From positions 1 through 46,818 of the forward strand of contig JAHBVK010000050.1 in assembly GCA_019637555.1 (NCBI GenBank): DNA of 46,818 nucleotides, read 5' to 3'. A program made the position numbers and the translations under genes. This document shows positions 16,653 through 26,392 of the stretch, piece after piece. A model generated the notes under the pieces. It made no database searches. It saw nothing but the letters and a program-made list of their open reading frames with translations, and was not told the DNA's origin. Numbering within the stretch: position 1 is the first letter of the stretch; the number at the start of each line of letters is the position of its first letter. This stretch comes from Anaerolineae bacterium. Its GTDB lineage: Bacteria; Chloroflexota; Anaerolineae; Aggregatilineales; UBA2796.

Positions 16653-18231
16653 ACGCGGGCAGCGTCAGAAAATCCACGAACTGCGGCGAGGTAGACATCT
16701 CCGCAAAGAGTTGCCCCGCGCGTTGATAATTGCCGCCGTCGAAGCGATCCGCACCCACTTCGCTGCGAATATTATCCATCTCCTCGTTCAGGAACTGCTG
16801 GAACAGTTGCGGTGTGATCTGCCGTCCGTCGCTCAACGCCGCACCGTTCTTGATCCACTGCCACACTTGCGTGCGCGAGATTTCGGCGGTGGCGGCATCT
16901 TCCATCAGATTGTACAGCGGCACGCAGCCATTACCGCCGAGCCACGCCTCTAAATACTGCACGCCCACGCTGATGTTCATCCGCAAGCCCTTCTCGGTGA
17001 TCGTGCCTGCGGGCGCGGTCAGCAAATCTCTCGCCGTGACATGGACATCCTCGCGCAGACGGTGAATCTGGTTCGGCGTCGGCATCAGACGGTTGAAGGC
17101 TTCCAGCGCAATCGGCACCAGTCCCGGATGCGCTACCCACGTCCCATCGTGACCGTCGCTTGCTTCGCGTTCTTTATCCGCTTGCACCTTCGCCAACGCT
17201 TCCTCGTTCGCCTGCGGATTATTCTTGATCGGAATCTGCGCCGCCATGCCGCCCATCGCATGGACGCCGCGCCGATGACAGGTCTTGATCACCAGCAGCG
17301 AGTAGTTGCGCATCATCGGCACGGTCATGGTCACCTGTGCGCGATCCGGCAGCGTGAACTCAGGATGATTGCGGAATTTCTTGATGTAGCTGAAGATGTA
17401 ATCCCAGCGCCCGCAGTTCAAGCCAGCCGAGTGATCGCGCAGTTCCCACAAAATCTCATCCAGCTCGAAGGTCGCCAGGATCGTCTCAATCAGCACTGTC
17501 GCTTTGATCGTGCCGCGCGGAATGTTCAGCTCATCTTGCGCCAGATTGAAGACATCGTTCCACAACCGCGCTTCGAGATGGCTCTCCATCTTAGGCAGAT
17601 AGAAGTACGGTCCTGAGCCACGCGCCAGCAGTTCGCGGACGTTGTGATAGAAATACAAGCCGAAATCGAAGAACGAACCCGACATCGGCTGCCCGTCCAC
17701 AATCACGTGCTTTTCGGGCAGGTGCCAGCCGCGCGGACGCACCAGCAGCACCGCCGTCTGATCCTTCAATTGGTAGTGCTTACCTTCAGGGCTATCGTAA
17801 GTGATCGTGCGGCGAACCGCGTCGCGCAAATTGAGGTGCCCTTGCAGGTTATTCTCCCACGTCGGCGCGTTGGAGTCCTCGAAATCCGCCATGAATACCT
17901 TCGCGCCGGAGTTCAGCGCGTTGATCACCATCTTGCGCTCGACGGGACCGGTGATCTCCACACGGCGATCCAGCAAGTCGGCGGGCAGCGGCGCGACTTT
18001 CCACTCGCTCTCGCGGATATTCTTCGTCTCCGACAAGAAGTCCGGCAGTTTGCCCGCGTCGATCTCTTGTTGACGTTCTAAGCGGCGCTGCAATAATTCG
18101 CGGCGGCGTGCACCAAAGGTGCGTTCTAGCTTGACGACGAGGGCGAGTGCCTCCGGCGTCAATATCTCACCATACTCCGGTTGGTACTCACTGGTGATCT
18201 CAACGCCCGAAATCTGGGGATACCCTGACAT
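16636..18231 (-). CDS. aceB: Malate synthase A
   Basis: 531 aa, the size of the A isoform (isoform G is over 700). It condenses glyoxylate with acetyl-CoA to malate. Blocks seen: VFMADFEDSNAPTWENNLQGHLNLRDAV, LLVRPRGWHLPEKH with the catalytic arginine, LPKMESHLEARLW, ATVLIETILATFELDEILWEL, GRWDYIFSYIKKF, and DGHDGTWVAHPGLVPIA. GAGAGGA lies 11 nt upstream of the ATG at 18231. No isocitrate lyase gene is in the window. With glcDEF close by, glycolate is the obvious source of glyoxylate. Downstream genes overlap or follow within 14 bp. Confidence 0.96.
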   Translation of the reverse strand: MSGYPQISGVEITSEYQPEYGEILTPEALALVVKLERTFGARRRELLQRRLERQQEIDAGKLPDFLSETKNIRESEWKVAPLPADLLDRRVEITGPVERKMVINALNSGAKVFMADFEDSNAPTWENNLQGHLNLRDAVRRTITYDSPEGKHYQLKDQTAVLLVRPRGWHLPEKHVIVDGQPMSGSFFDFGLYFYHNVRELLARGSGPYFYLPKMESHLEARLWNDVFNLAQDELNIPRGTIKATVLIETILATFELDEILWELRDHSAGLNCGRWDYIFSYIKKFRNHPEFTLPDRAQVTMTVPMMRNYSLLVIKTCHRRGVHAMGGMAAQIPIKNNPQANEEALAKVQADKEREASDGHDGTWVAHPGLVPIALEAFNRLMPTPNQIHRLREDVHVTARDLLTAPAGTITEKGLRMNISVGVQYLEAWLGGNGCVPLYNLMEDAATAEISRTQVWQWIKNGAALSDGRQITPQLFQQFLNEEMDNIRSEVGADRFDGGNYQRAGQLFAEMSTSPQFVDFLTLPAYEYLS

Positions 18232-18264
18232 GATTCTATTTGTCCTCTCAAATCAAACTTTCTA

Positions 18265-18813
18265 TCAAACCTGCCTAACGGCAAATTTGTGCAGTTCTTT
18301 GTAGTTGCGGGTCGAAACTTCGATCAAACTGATCGCCGTGATCTTCGGCTGGATCGGCAGCGTGACGCCCATCTCTTTGAACACGTTGATCGCCGCCGCC
18401 ATCTGCTCCAGCGGTAGATGATGCGCTATCGTGCAGTGCGGAACCCAGCGATCCACGAGGTAATAGTCCTTCAGACCGCCGGAGAGCATCTTGAAGCGTC
18501 GCTGAAATGCCCGATGCAGGCGCAGCAGTGCAGAACTCACCGTGACGCCCAGAAACAAAACACTCTCTTCGGTGGCAAAGATGCCGTAATGATCCAGCTT
18601 TAGCGTGATCGGCTTGATAGTGGTGGCGAAGTGTTCCAAGCCCGCTACGAAGCGTTTGCCGCGCTTCTTCTCATACACCGCCAGCGTGACGTGCGGACGG
18701 AAGCCCTCGCCCAACATCCCTGAGGGGATGCCCGCCTCCTCCATCGCTTGCCACATCTTGCGGATCAATTGCTCGGCGGCATCATCAAAGTACAGTTCGA
18801 CGGCGTATTGCAC
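18265..18813 (-). CDS. 2'-5' RNA ligase family (2H phosphoesterase) protein
   Basis: 182 aa. Two HxT motifs, PHVTLAVY near residue 40 and PHCTIAHHL near residue 127, mark the 2H phosphoesterase fold, whose members cleave or join 2'-5' or cyclic phosphodiesters in RNA or nucleotides. The N-terminus QYAVELYFDDAAEQLI is typical of the LigT-like group. I prefer a GTG start at 18813; a TTG at 18825 adds four residues, and neither has a clear ribosome binding site. It precedes aceB by 33 bp. Substrate unknown. Confidence 0.82.
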   Translation of the reverse strand: MQYAVELYFDDAAEQLIRKMWQAMEEAGIPSGMLGEGFRPHVTLAVYEKKRGKRFVAGLEHFATTIKPITLKLDHYGIFATEESVLFLGVTVSSALLRLHRAFQRRFKMLSGGLKDYYLVDRWVPHCTIAHHLPLEQMAAAINVFKEMGVTLPIQPKITAISLIEVSTRNYKELHKFAVRQV

Positions 18814-18903
18814 AGGCAGTCTCAACAGCTTAATTCAGTATGGTTATTGCTTAACGATACCACGCTTGAGCAGTTCCGCCGAAGATTTCTCCTCATGCGC
18901 TGC

Positions 18904-19290
18904 CTAGTCCGCTGCCATGACTTCGACTTCTAATTTCCACTTAGGATCGAGTAGCTGAGCGCATACCACCGTCAGTGCAGGCTGATGATTGCCCAGATAC
19001 TTCATCCGCAGTTGCACGTTTGCCTCGTCATATTCGGGGCTTGCCAGATAGGTGCGGATCGAAACAATATTCTGATAGGTCATCTTTGCTGATTTCAACA
19101 ATTCGCCTATGTACTGCCAGATCACTTCGCCCTGCTCTTCAAAGGAGTCTGGCATGGTAACGCCGTCCTGCAAATAGCCGTTCAGCCCGCTGATGATCAG
19201 CAGTCTGGAGCTAGTGCTAATCTCAATCGCATGGCTGTAATTGCGGTACTGAGGGAATAGTCGCTCAGGGTTGTGCTTCGTAATAGGCAT
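18904..19290 (-). CDS. Rid-family (YjgF/RidA-like) protein lacking the catalytic arginine
   Basis: 128 aa. The Rid fold is seen in YQNIVSIRTYLASPEYDEANVQLRMKYLGNHQPALTVVCAQLLDPKWKLEVEVMAA. Deaminating RidA proteins have Pro-Ala-Arg-Ser before the last strand, and the arginine holds the substrate carboxylate. Here the same place reads Pro-Ala-Leu-Thr, so the protein probably belongs to a non-RidA subgroup without 2-iminoacid deaminase activity. The ATG at 19290 has GGAG 10 nt upstream; longer frames lack this. A stem-loop separates it from leuD. The partner or ligand is unknown. Confidence 0.85.
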   Translation of the reverse strand: MPITKHNPERLFPQYRNYSHAIEISTSSRLLIISGLNGYLQDGVTMPDSFEEQGEVIWQYIGELLKSAKMTYQNIVSIRTYLASPEYDEANVQLRMKYLGNHQPALTVVCAQLLDPKWKLEVEVMAAD

Positions 19291-19314
19291 AAGTTTCCAA
19301 CTCCTACAAATCAA

Positions 19315-19352
19315 ACACGATTGGGAGCTTACCTTCACTCAACCAATCGTGT
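19315..19352 (-). terminator. Stem-loop between leuD and the Rid gene
   Basis: Perfect 10-bp inverted repeat, ACACGATTGG at 19315-19324 and CCAATCGTGT at 19343-19352, with an 18-nt loop. On the minus strand it follows leuD and continues as TTGATTTG, a weak U-rich tail. It may terminate or attenuate transcription after leuD. Confidence 0.55.
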
Positions 19353-19394
19353 CTGGATTTTCTGGCTGTTACCTGCGGCACCTACGGGCGCAGA

Positions 19395-20015
19395 TCAGTT
19401 CGCGTTGACCGTTGTGGTGACTACGCGCCCCGCGTGACTGTTCTCGTAGGCGTTGATCTTCTCGTCCATCGCCACCAGATAGCCTAGCTGATCGACGCCT
19501 TGCAGCAAGCACTGACGCGCGAAACCATCAATCGGGAACTTGACCGCGCGACCATCCGGCAGCGTGATCGCCTGCTTTTCCAGATCGACACTGATTTGAA
19601 AGTCGGGGTCTTCCTGTGCAAGACTCAGCAGTTGGCGGTGCGTCTCGGCATCCACCTGAATGGGCAGCAGACCGTTCTTCAGCGCGTTACCCTTGAAAAT
19701 GTCCGCGAAGTAAGTGCTGATCACCGCCTGAAACCCATATCCCTGCAACGCCCACGGCGCATGTTCGCGCGAACTTCCGCAGCCAAAGTTGTTGCCCGCC
19801 AGCAGGATATGCGCGTTCTTGGCATCCGGTTGGTTGAGCACGAAATCAGGATTCGGCTTGCCTTCGCCGTCATATCGCCAATCGTAGAATAACTGCTCGC
19901 CCAAGCCCTGCTTGTTGGTAGTCTTGAGATAGCGCGCCGGGATGATCTGATCGGTGTCGATATTCTCAATAGGTATAGTGACGACGGTGCTGCTGAATGC
20001 TTTGATCGGTTCCAT
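19395..20015 (-). CDS. leuD: 3-isopropylmalate dehydratase small subunit
   Basis: 206 aa. Partner of LeuC in isomerising 2- to 3-isopropylmalate. Signature blocks are IPIENIDTDQIIPARYLKTT, NFGCGSSREHAPWALQGYGFQAVIS, FADIFKGNALKNGLLPI and DGFARQCLLQGVDQLGYL. The ATG at 20015 has AGGA 9 nt upstream and gives the normal N-terminus; a longer frame to 20090 overlaps the preceding gene. leuC and leuD are separated by three small genes, an unusual arrangement since they are normally adjacent. Confidence 0.95.
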   Translation of the reverse strand: MEPIKAFSSTVVTIPIENIDTDQIIPARYLKTTNKQGLGEQLFYDWRYDGEGKPNPDFVLNQPDAKNAHILLAGNNFGCGSSREHAPWALQGYGFQAVISTYFADIFKGNALKNGLLPIQVDAETHRQLLSLAQEDPDFQISVDLEKQAITLPDGRAVKFPIDGFARQCLLQGVDQLGYLVAMDEKINAYENSHAGRVVTTTVNAN

Positions 20016-20032
20016 TGCTGCTATTCCTGTAT

Positions 20033-20248
20033 CTAGATACGTCTCATATATTTCAGGATAATGCGATGATGGTCGAGAATATGCTTGCACGACTCTTTGA
20101 GTTGTGCCTTTTCTTCATCCGTGAGGTTTGGCATATTGTCAATGTTGGCAAGAATTTGATTTTGGTAACGAGCAATATAACGCGCTAGATCGTGATAATT
20201 GGATACAAATTCAGCGATATAGGTCAGTTTCTTTGCTTCGTCAGCCAT
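20033..20248 (-). CDS. Small helical unknown protein
   Basis: 71 aa, not recognised. Predicted almost wholly helical: YIAEFVSNYHDLARYIARYQNQILANIDNMPNLTDEEKAQLKESCKHILDHHRIILKYM. No Cys or zinc motif and no membrane segment. The ATG at 20248 lies 14 bp after the CoA-binding gene, and leuD starts 17 bp after its stop, so it is likely part of the leuC-leuD transcript. Confidence 0.6.
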   Translation of the reverse strand: MADEAKKLTYIAEFVSNYHDLARYIARYQNQILANIDNMPNLTDEEKAQLKESCKHILDHHRIILKYMRRI

Positions 20249-20262
20249 CTTTTTGCTCAGTT

Positions 20263-20697
20263 CTAGCCTTCTACCGAATGGGCGAACAAGCGCTCGTGTT
20301 CGGTACGTATGCACATGTTCTCGACGTAGTTCAAACCTGCTTGCAGCGCCTTGCGCCGCGCTTCTTCGTTCTCTACACCAAGCTGTGCCCAGACTGTTTT
20401 CGCGCCCAGCGCAATCGCCTCATCGACGATCTCCGGCAGCGCGTCCGACCTGCGGAATACGTCCACAATGTCGATCTTGGCTGGCACATCGCTCAGCGAG
20501 TCGTAGACCGGCTCCCCGTCCACGTTCTCCACATTAGGATTCACGTTGTAGACGGTGAAGCCATGCTCGATCAGGTATTCGCCTACCTGATAGCTGCTGT
20601 AATAGTGATCGCTGGAACGTCCTACGATAGCGATCACGGGCGAGTTGATCAGCGTCTCGCGGCGGGCATTCTCATCGGCGTTCAGATCATTCCCCAT
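20263..20697 (-). CDS. CoA-binding domain protein (YccU-like)
   Basis: 144 aa. A single Rossmann-type CoA_binding_2 domain: VIAIVGRSSDHYYSSYQVGEYLIEHGFTVYNVNPN, then YDSLSDVPAKIDIVDVFRRSDALPEIVDEAIALGAKTVWAQLG and NMCIRTEHERL. These proteins bind CoA or related nucleotides; their function is not settled. The start overlaps the stop of the preceding small gene by 11 bp, and the next gene follows 14 bp later. It lies between leuC and leuD. Confidence 0.9.
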   Translation of the reverse strand: MGNDLNADENARRETLINSPVIAIVGRSSDHYYSSYQVGEYLIEHGFTVYNVNPNVENVDGEPVYDSLSDVPAKIDIVDVFRRSDALPEIVDEAIALGAKTVWAQLGVENEEARRKALQAGLNYVENMCIRTEHERLFAHSVEG

Positions 20698-20890
20698 CTT
20701 CTGGTTCTCCTGTCACGCTGATGGAAATCCAGCCCGGCGGATCGCTTGCCGGAAATGACTCCTCGGACGCTTCTTGCACCACATCGATCTTACGCTCTCC
20801 GTCGTTCAAACGCGGCTCGACCTTTTCCTGTTCAGGCTGTGGATCGCGCTCGTGCTCTGCGGGTTTTGGTTTCGGATCTTCTCGCTTCAT
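20687..20890 (-). CDS. Small acidic protein with EESFPASDPP motif
   Basis: 67 aa. Mostly charged and Pro-rich, probably disordered (REDPKPKPAEHERDPQPEQEK), ending in QEASEESFPASDPPGWISISV. The motif EESFPASDPP-x-W recurs in small uncharacterised proteins of many bacteria; I know of no function. The ATG at 20890 has GAGGA closely upstream; a longer frame begins at 20926. It follows leuC by 76 bp and overlaps the CoA-binding gene, so it is likely on the leu transcript. Confidence 0.7.
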   Translation of the reverse strand: MKREDPKPKPAEHERDPQPEQEKVEPRLNDGERKIDVVQEASEESFPASDPPGWISISVTGEPEDGE

Positions 20891-20966
20891 GTCGTCCTCT
20901 GAATTACTCAGCAATCTTCTGATCATGAAGCAACGATGCTCAAAATGTCCTAGATAAAGCGTCTCG

Positions 20967-22391
<1,425 letters not shown>

Positions 22392-22397
22392 AAGAAC

Positions 22398-22460
22398 GCT
22401 ACCTCAGCATCGGTGTCGGATTCTAGCTATGCGCTAGAGAATACACCGAACTGAGGTAGC
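22398..22460 (-). promoter_or_regulatory. leuC leader hairpin burying the ribosome binding site
   Basis: In the minus-strand transcript a 10-bp stem (22451-22460 with 22398-22407), an internal loop, a 7-bp stem (22443-22449 with 22410-22416) and a 5-6-bp apical stem (22433-22438 with 22422-22427) form one long hairpin. The leuC Shine-Dalgarno GAGG (22405-22402) lies in its 3' arm, 10 nt before the ATG. There is no U tract, so a simple terminator is less likely than translational control. Confidence 0.65.
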
Positions 22461-22468
22461 ACTACAAT

Positions 22469-22483
22469 GGTAGTGTCACTACC
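22469..22483 (-). promoter_or_regulatory. Upstream competing hairpin in leuC leader
   Basis: GGTAGTG and CACTACC form a short hairpin just before the ribosome-site hairpin. The core GGTAG/CTACC is the same as in the base of the larger hairpin, so four segments in the leader can pair in alternative ways. Whether they switch is inference. Confidence 0.45.
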
Positions 22484-22501
22484 AGTTAACGTCAGGTAAC
22501 T

Positions 22502-22870
22502 TTATTCGCCGTTCAGGTAACGGTTCATCGTATCCAGCAGATGCGGCATATCGACGGGTTTCGCCTCATACGCATCGCAGCCTGCTTCCAACGTCTTTTC
22601 CATGTCGCCCACCATCGCGTTCGCCGTCAGCGCGATGATCGGGATGTGGCAGGTTTTTGCCTCGCCTTTGATCCGTCTGGTGGCTTCCAAGCCGTTCATG
22701 ATCGGCAGGTCGATGTCCATCAGGATCAGGTCGGGCATAAGCTGCGTCGCCATATCCACACCTTCCGCGCCATTCCATGCACCGAAGGTCTCAAAACCAC
22801 GCCGTTGCAAGCGCCGAGAGATCATGTCCATATTGTCTTCGTTATCTTCCACGATCAAGATTTTCGGCAT
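22502..22870 (-). CDS. Single-domain response regulator
   Basis: 122 aa, a receiver domain and nothing else. It has acidic residues in ILIVEDNEDN, the phospho-acceptor Asp in LILMDIDLPIMNG near residue 53, Thr in ALTANAM and Lys in AKPVDM. The ATG at 22870 has GGAGG 9 nt upstream. It lies 181 bp after the hybrid kinase on the same strand, so the two are probably partners in a phosphorelay. With no output domain it would act by protein contact or as a phosphate shuttle. Confidence 0.93.
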   Translation of the reverse strand: MPKILIVEDNEDNMDMISRRLQRRGFETFGAWNGAEGVDMATQLMPDLILMDIDLPIMNGLEATRRIKGEAKTCHIPIIALTANAMVGDMEKTLEAGCDAYEAKPVDMPHLLDTMNRYLNGE

Positions 22871-23051
22871 CGTGCTCAACCTCCCTCGCGCTTGCTGGCG
22901 GCTGCGGCGCTCTCACAACTTACGATCTTCCCTGCGGCATCATTGCCGCTAACTTTAACAGCCTGCCGCGCACAACCCCACCGATTTATGAACTTTGCCA
23001 AGCTGTTTTCACAGCCTTGGTAGCACCTGCAGCACTCATTGAACTTCAGCA

Positions 23052-25814
23052 CTAATTCTTGATTGGCGCACGCGCAGAGACCAACTCGCGCACTTCCGAC
23101 AGCAATTGATCGCGGCTGTAGGCACCCTTCTGTACGATCTGCTGTACCTGTTGGCTAAGCTGCTCTCGATCCTCGTTGGACAAATCGATGGCGGTGATGA
23201 CCACCACCGGAATGCTGCGCCAGCGTGGATTGCGCCGCAGTTCGTTGAGGAACTGGAAGCCATTCATCTCCGGCATCATCAAGTCCAGCAGGATGATGTC
23301 GGGATTGTAGAAGCGCATCCGTTCCAGCGCCGTGCGTCCGTTGTCGGCTTCGGTGACGATCCAGCCTTCTTTTTCCACCATGCGTGCCAGCATCAAGCGC
23401 GTTTTCTCGTCGTCTTCCACCACCAGCGCGGTTGCCGACCCACCGTTGCGGAACTTCCGCAGTACGCCGACCAGTTGTTCGCGCTCGATAGGTTTGGTCA
23501 GGAAGTCCGCCGCACCCAGCGAGTAACCAAGGCTCTGATCGCCCAACATGGTCATCATGACCACCGGAATCTTGGCGAGCTGCGCATCTGCCTTGAGCTG
23601 AGTCAGCACCGTCCAGCCATCCGTTCCCGGCATCATCACGTCCAGCGTGATCACATCGGGATGCAGTTCACGCGCCTTGATCAAGCCATCTTCAGCGTTA
23701 GAGGCGCTCTCAACATGGTAGCCTTCTTTGCTCAGGAAGCGCTGCATCAAGTCATGGACGGTAGCATCATCGTCAATGACCAGAACTGTACCCAGCGATT
23801 TACCGCGTCCATTACCATTACCGCTTAGCTTGCCGTTCACCTTGCCATTTACAGGCTGCAAGCGTGTCTCGCTGCCTGCCTCGCGCGTTGCTGTTGCGCT
23901 GCCAGCGGGAGCATCCGGCTTGGCGGTGACCAGCGGCAAGTAGACAATAAAGATACTGCCTTTACCATACTCGCTCTCCACTGCGATTGAGCCGCCGAGC
24001 ATTTCGCAGAAGCGTTTGGTGATCGCCAGCCCTAAGCCAGTGCCGCCATACTTACGCGTGGTCGAGGAGTCTGCCTGCGAAAACTCGCGGAACAGTTTGT
24101 TCATATGCTCCGGTTTGATGCCGATGCCTGTATCAGTGATGCGGAAGCACACCTGATCGTTAGCCGTACGCTCCACCGCCAAGGTGATCTGACCGTTGCT
24201 GGTGAACTTGGAGGCATTGCTCAACAGATTGAACAGCACCTGCCGCAGTTTGGTCAGATCGGTGTGCATCTTGATGTCTGGCTCGGTTCCTTCGACGATC
24301 AGACGGTTGCCGTTTTTCTCCAGCAGCGGATTGATGATCGAGATCACGTCATTGACCATCAACTTGACGCCGACATCCTCTAGATGCAAATCCATCTTGC
24401 CCGCTTCGATCTTGGAGAGGTCGAGGATGCCATTGATCAACTGCAGCAGATGCCGCGCCGAACTCTGAATCTTCTTGAGATCGGGGACAAATCCGGTTTG
24501 CCCGATCTCCTCGCACTCCTCCTCGATCAATTCGCTGTAGCCGATCACCGCGTTCAGCGGGGTGCGCAGTTCATGGCTCATGTTGGCGAGGAACACGCTC
24601 TTCGCTTTGTTCGCTTCCAGCGCCCTATCGCGCGCGCTGACGATCTCCTGCGCGATGTGGTTGAAGGAGATGGCAATCTGCGCCAATTCATCGCGGTTTT
24701 CCAGCACCAACTCCGCTGTCTGCCCGCCAACCATGCGCTGCGATGCCTGTTCCAGTGCCAGCAGTACGCGCCGCACCGACTGGTAGAAGCCCACCAGCAA
24801 ATAGGCGGCAAGTCCCAGCGCTACGATGGTGAAGATGATCACCAGACTGCGGCGCGTCAGCCAATTATCGACGCGCACCTGAATCAACTCGGTGAGTCTG
24901 CTTGATGAGGCATCATAAAGCGTGAAGGCACTGTCTACCGCACCAGTTGCGACGGTGTAATAGTCGCTCAATTGCAAGATCGACGTGCCGGGCATGATCA
25001 GCTTATCGTTGACATAAGCGAGGAAGTCATTGACCGTTTTCACGTAAGCGTCAACTTGTCCCTCGAATTGGGTGCGCATCTCAGGATTCCAGCCGTAGGC
25101 GTAGTCAAAACCCTGAATCGTGGTGGCGACTGTGGTACGCACCAGACCCGAAAGGATCACCAGCCGCGTGCTGTCCTCGGAGGTCAGTTCGCCCTTCGAC
25201 AGCGCCTGCAAACCGATTGCCCGCATCTGCCCCAAATACTCGGAGGCTTGCGGCAGTTTGGTGATCACGTTGTCCATCAGATAGTAGGTGTCGAGGTCGG
25301 GGTCGAGGATCAAGTTGGAGTTGTTACCGGAGACGGTAATCAGATTGAGGATGTCGCTCAGGAGCGCGGTATGCCGTTCAAAACTGTCTTGCGGCGTCAG
25401 CGTGAGCACCTCACGCTTCAGGGTATCCCACGTCTGTTTGATGCCCGACCATTCCTGCGTGGTCAGCAGCGTTGTACCGAGGCGGCGATCCACCTCGTCC
25501 ACCGCACTGATCTGCGTACTGATCTGGCTCTGAATGGCACTCAGTTCGCTGCCGTAGGTGGTATCCCCATTCAAAATGGCGCTGCTGAGACCACGATGGA
25601 TCTGCACACTCTGCAAGACCTCAACCAGCGGCGCATTGTACTCTGCGCCGAGAATTTCCTTGGAGTTGAAGTCAATATCCTTGTTGATCTGTACCAAGAA
25701 TTGATACAGCACAACGGCGAGGGGCAAGACCAGCAGTAACCCCACCAGCATGAATTTCTGCGGGTACTTCAGCCGATTCATCAACGATATAGCGGGCGTC
25801 AGTACAGCTTTCAT
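23052..25814 (-). CDS. Hybrid sensor histidine kinase with two receiver domains
   Basis: 920 aa. Membrane helix 1 at about residues 21-43, a roughly 275-residue extracytoplasmic helical sensor, helix 2 at about 321-343, then HAMP. The phospho-accepting His is in NMSHELRTPLNAVIGYSE (near 413). An ATPase domain carries DTGIGI and GGTGLGLAI. Two receiver domains follow, with Asp in ITLDVMMPG (near 723) and LLDLMMPEMNG (near 842). There is no Hpt domain, so phosphotransfer may go through the receiver domains or to the separate receiver downstream. The ATG at 25814 has GGAG 7 nt upstream. The signal is unknown; the sensor resembles four-helix-bundle sensors. Confidence 0.93.
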   Translation of the reverse strand: MKAVLTPAISLMNRLKYPQKFMLVGLLLVLPLAVVLYQFLVQINKDIDFNSKEILGAEYNAPLVEVLQSVQIHRGLSSAILNGDTTYGSELSAIQSQISTQISAVDEVDRRLGTTLLTTQEWSGIKQTWDTLKREVLTLTPQDSFERHTALLSDILNLITVSGNNSNLILDPDLDTYYLMDNVITKLPQASEYLGQMRAIGLQALSKGELTSEDSTRLVILSGLVRTTVATTIQGFDYAYGWNPEMRTQFEGQVDAYVKTVNDFLAYVNDKLIMPGTSILQLSDYYTVATGAVDSAFTLYDASSSRLTELIQVRVDNWLTRRSLVIIFTIVALGLAAYLLVGFYQSVRRVLLALEQASQRMVGGQTAELVLENRDELAQIAISFNHIAQEIVSARDRALEANKAKSVFLANMSHELRTPLNAVIGYSELIEEECEEIGQTGFVPDLKKIQSSARHLLQLINGILDLSKIEAGKMDLHLEDVGVKLMVNDVISIINPLLEKNGNRLIVEGTEPDIKMHTDLTKLRQVLFNLLSNASKFTSNGQITLAVERTANDQVCFRITDTGIGIKPEHMNKLFREFSQADSSTTRKYGGTGLGLAITKRFCEMLGGSIAVESEYGKGSIFIVYLPLVTAKPDAPAGSATATREAGSETRLQPVNGKVNGKLSGNGNGRGKSLGTVLVIDDDATVHDLMQRFLSKEGYHVESASNAEDGLIKARELHPDVITLDVMMPGTDGWTVLTQLKADAQLAKIPVVMMTMLGDQSLGYSLGAADFLTKPIEREQLVGVLRKFRNGGSATALVVEDDEKTRLMLARMVEKEGWIVTEADNGRTALERMRFYNPDIILLDLMMPEMNGFQFLNELRRNPRWRSIPVVVITAIDLSNEDREQLSQQVQQIVQKGAYSRDQLLSEVRELVSARAPIKN

Positions 25815-26392
25815 AATTACACTCCAACCGAAGCACAAGCGTGATCGCTGAACCGAACAGTCAGTTAGCGTCGGTTCGTTTGCAGTGTAAGAGTGAATCG
25901 CTCAGGAACCCGTCACCATGTTATACCAAAATTAACCATTGTTTCGGACTGGATTTATCTCGTTTGCGGCGCAGTGAAGGCAGTAGAGGAAAGTGCGATT
26001 CAAACTTTCGGCGGTCCGGGCGACGGGATCAGAGGGGTGCTGTGCGCGTGAATTAGCAGGCAAGGTATCAGGCAAAACAGGGGAAATGGTTAGGAAATTA
26101 TTCGTGAAGCGACGATTCTGGTTTGTGCCAGTTGAGAGGTAGACAGTGTGTGCGATTCAGGGAACACGGCAATTCATTGCCGTACTGAACGAACAAAGTC
26201 CCTTCCGGACTCAAGTCTGAAATCACATTGGGTTGAACAGGGTGATCATGACGCTATAGATGCAGAGAGTTAGTCTAGTTGGATCAATCGAACATTTGTA
26301 CTAGACTAAGAGGGCTTAGCTTTCCTCTTGATCGGTGTAAACCGCGTGGTTTCCAGCGCTGTGCTCTATTACAAAGTGGGGAGAATGATACT
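25815..26392. other. Long divergent intergenic region
   Basis: 578 bases between the hybrid kinase (minus) and the reductase gene (plus). It should hold both promoters; I see no clear consensus. A twin-hairpin repeat lies at 26166-26211. Purine-rich stretches around 25985-26095 gave no structure I could recognise as a known RNA. GGGGAG at 26378-26383 is the next gene's ribosome binding site. Confidence 0.5.
26166..26211 (+). repeat. Twin-hairpin repeat, family C
   Basis: ACGGCAATTCATTGCCGT (7-bp stem, TTCA loop, 26166-26183), a 13-nt linker, then AGTCC-CTTCC-GGACT (26197-26211). Same layout as families A and B with different stems. One copy in the window. Confidence 0.65.

Noticed and set aside
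9410..18231. Complete glyoxylate shunt
   Set aside because: Malate synthase is present but no isocitrate lyase gene is seen in the window.
24972..25739. 255-codon open frame on the plus strand
   Set aside because: Opposite the sensor region of the hybrid kinase; composition is typical of an antisense frame.
25980..26095. RNase P-like RNA, suggested by a GAGGAAAGT string
   Set aside because: The other conserved blocks of RNase P RNA and its overall pairing are absent.
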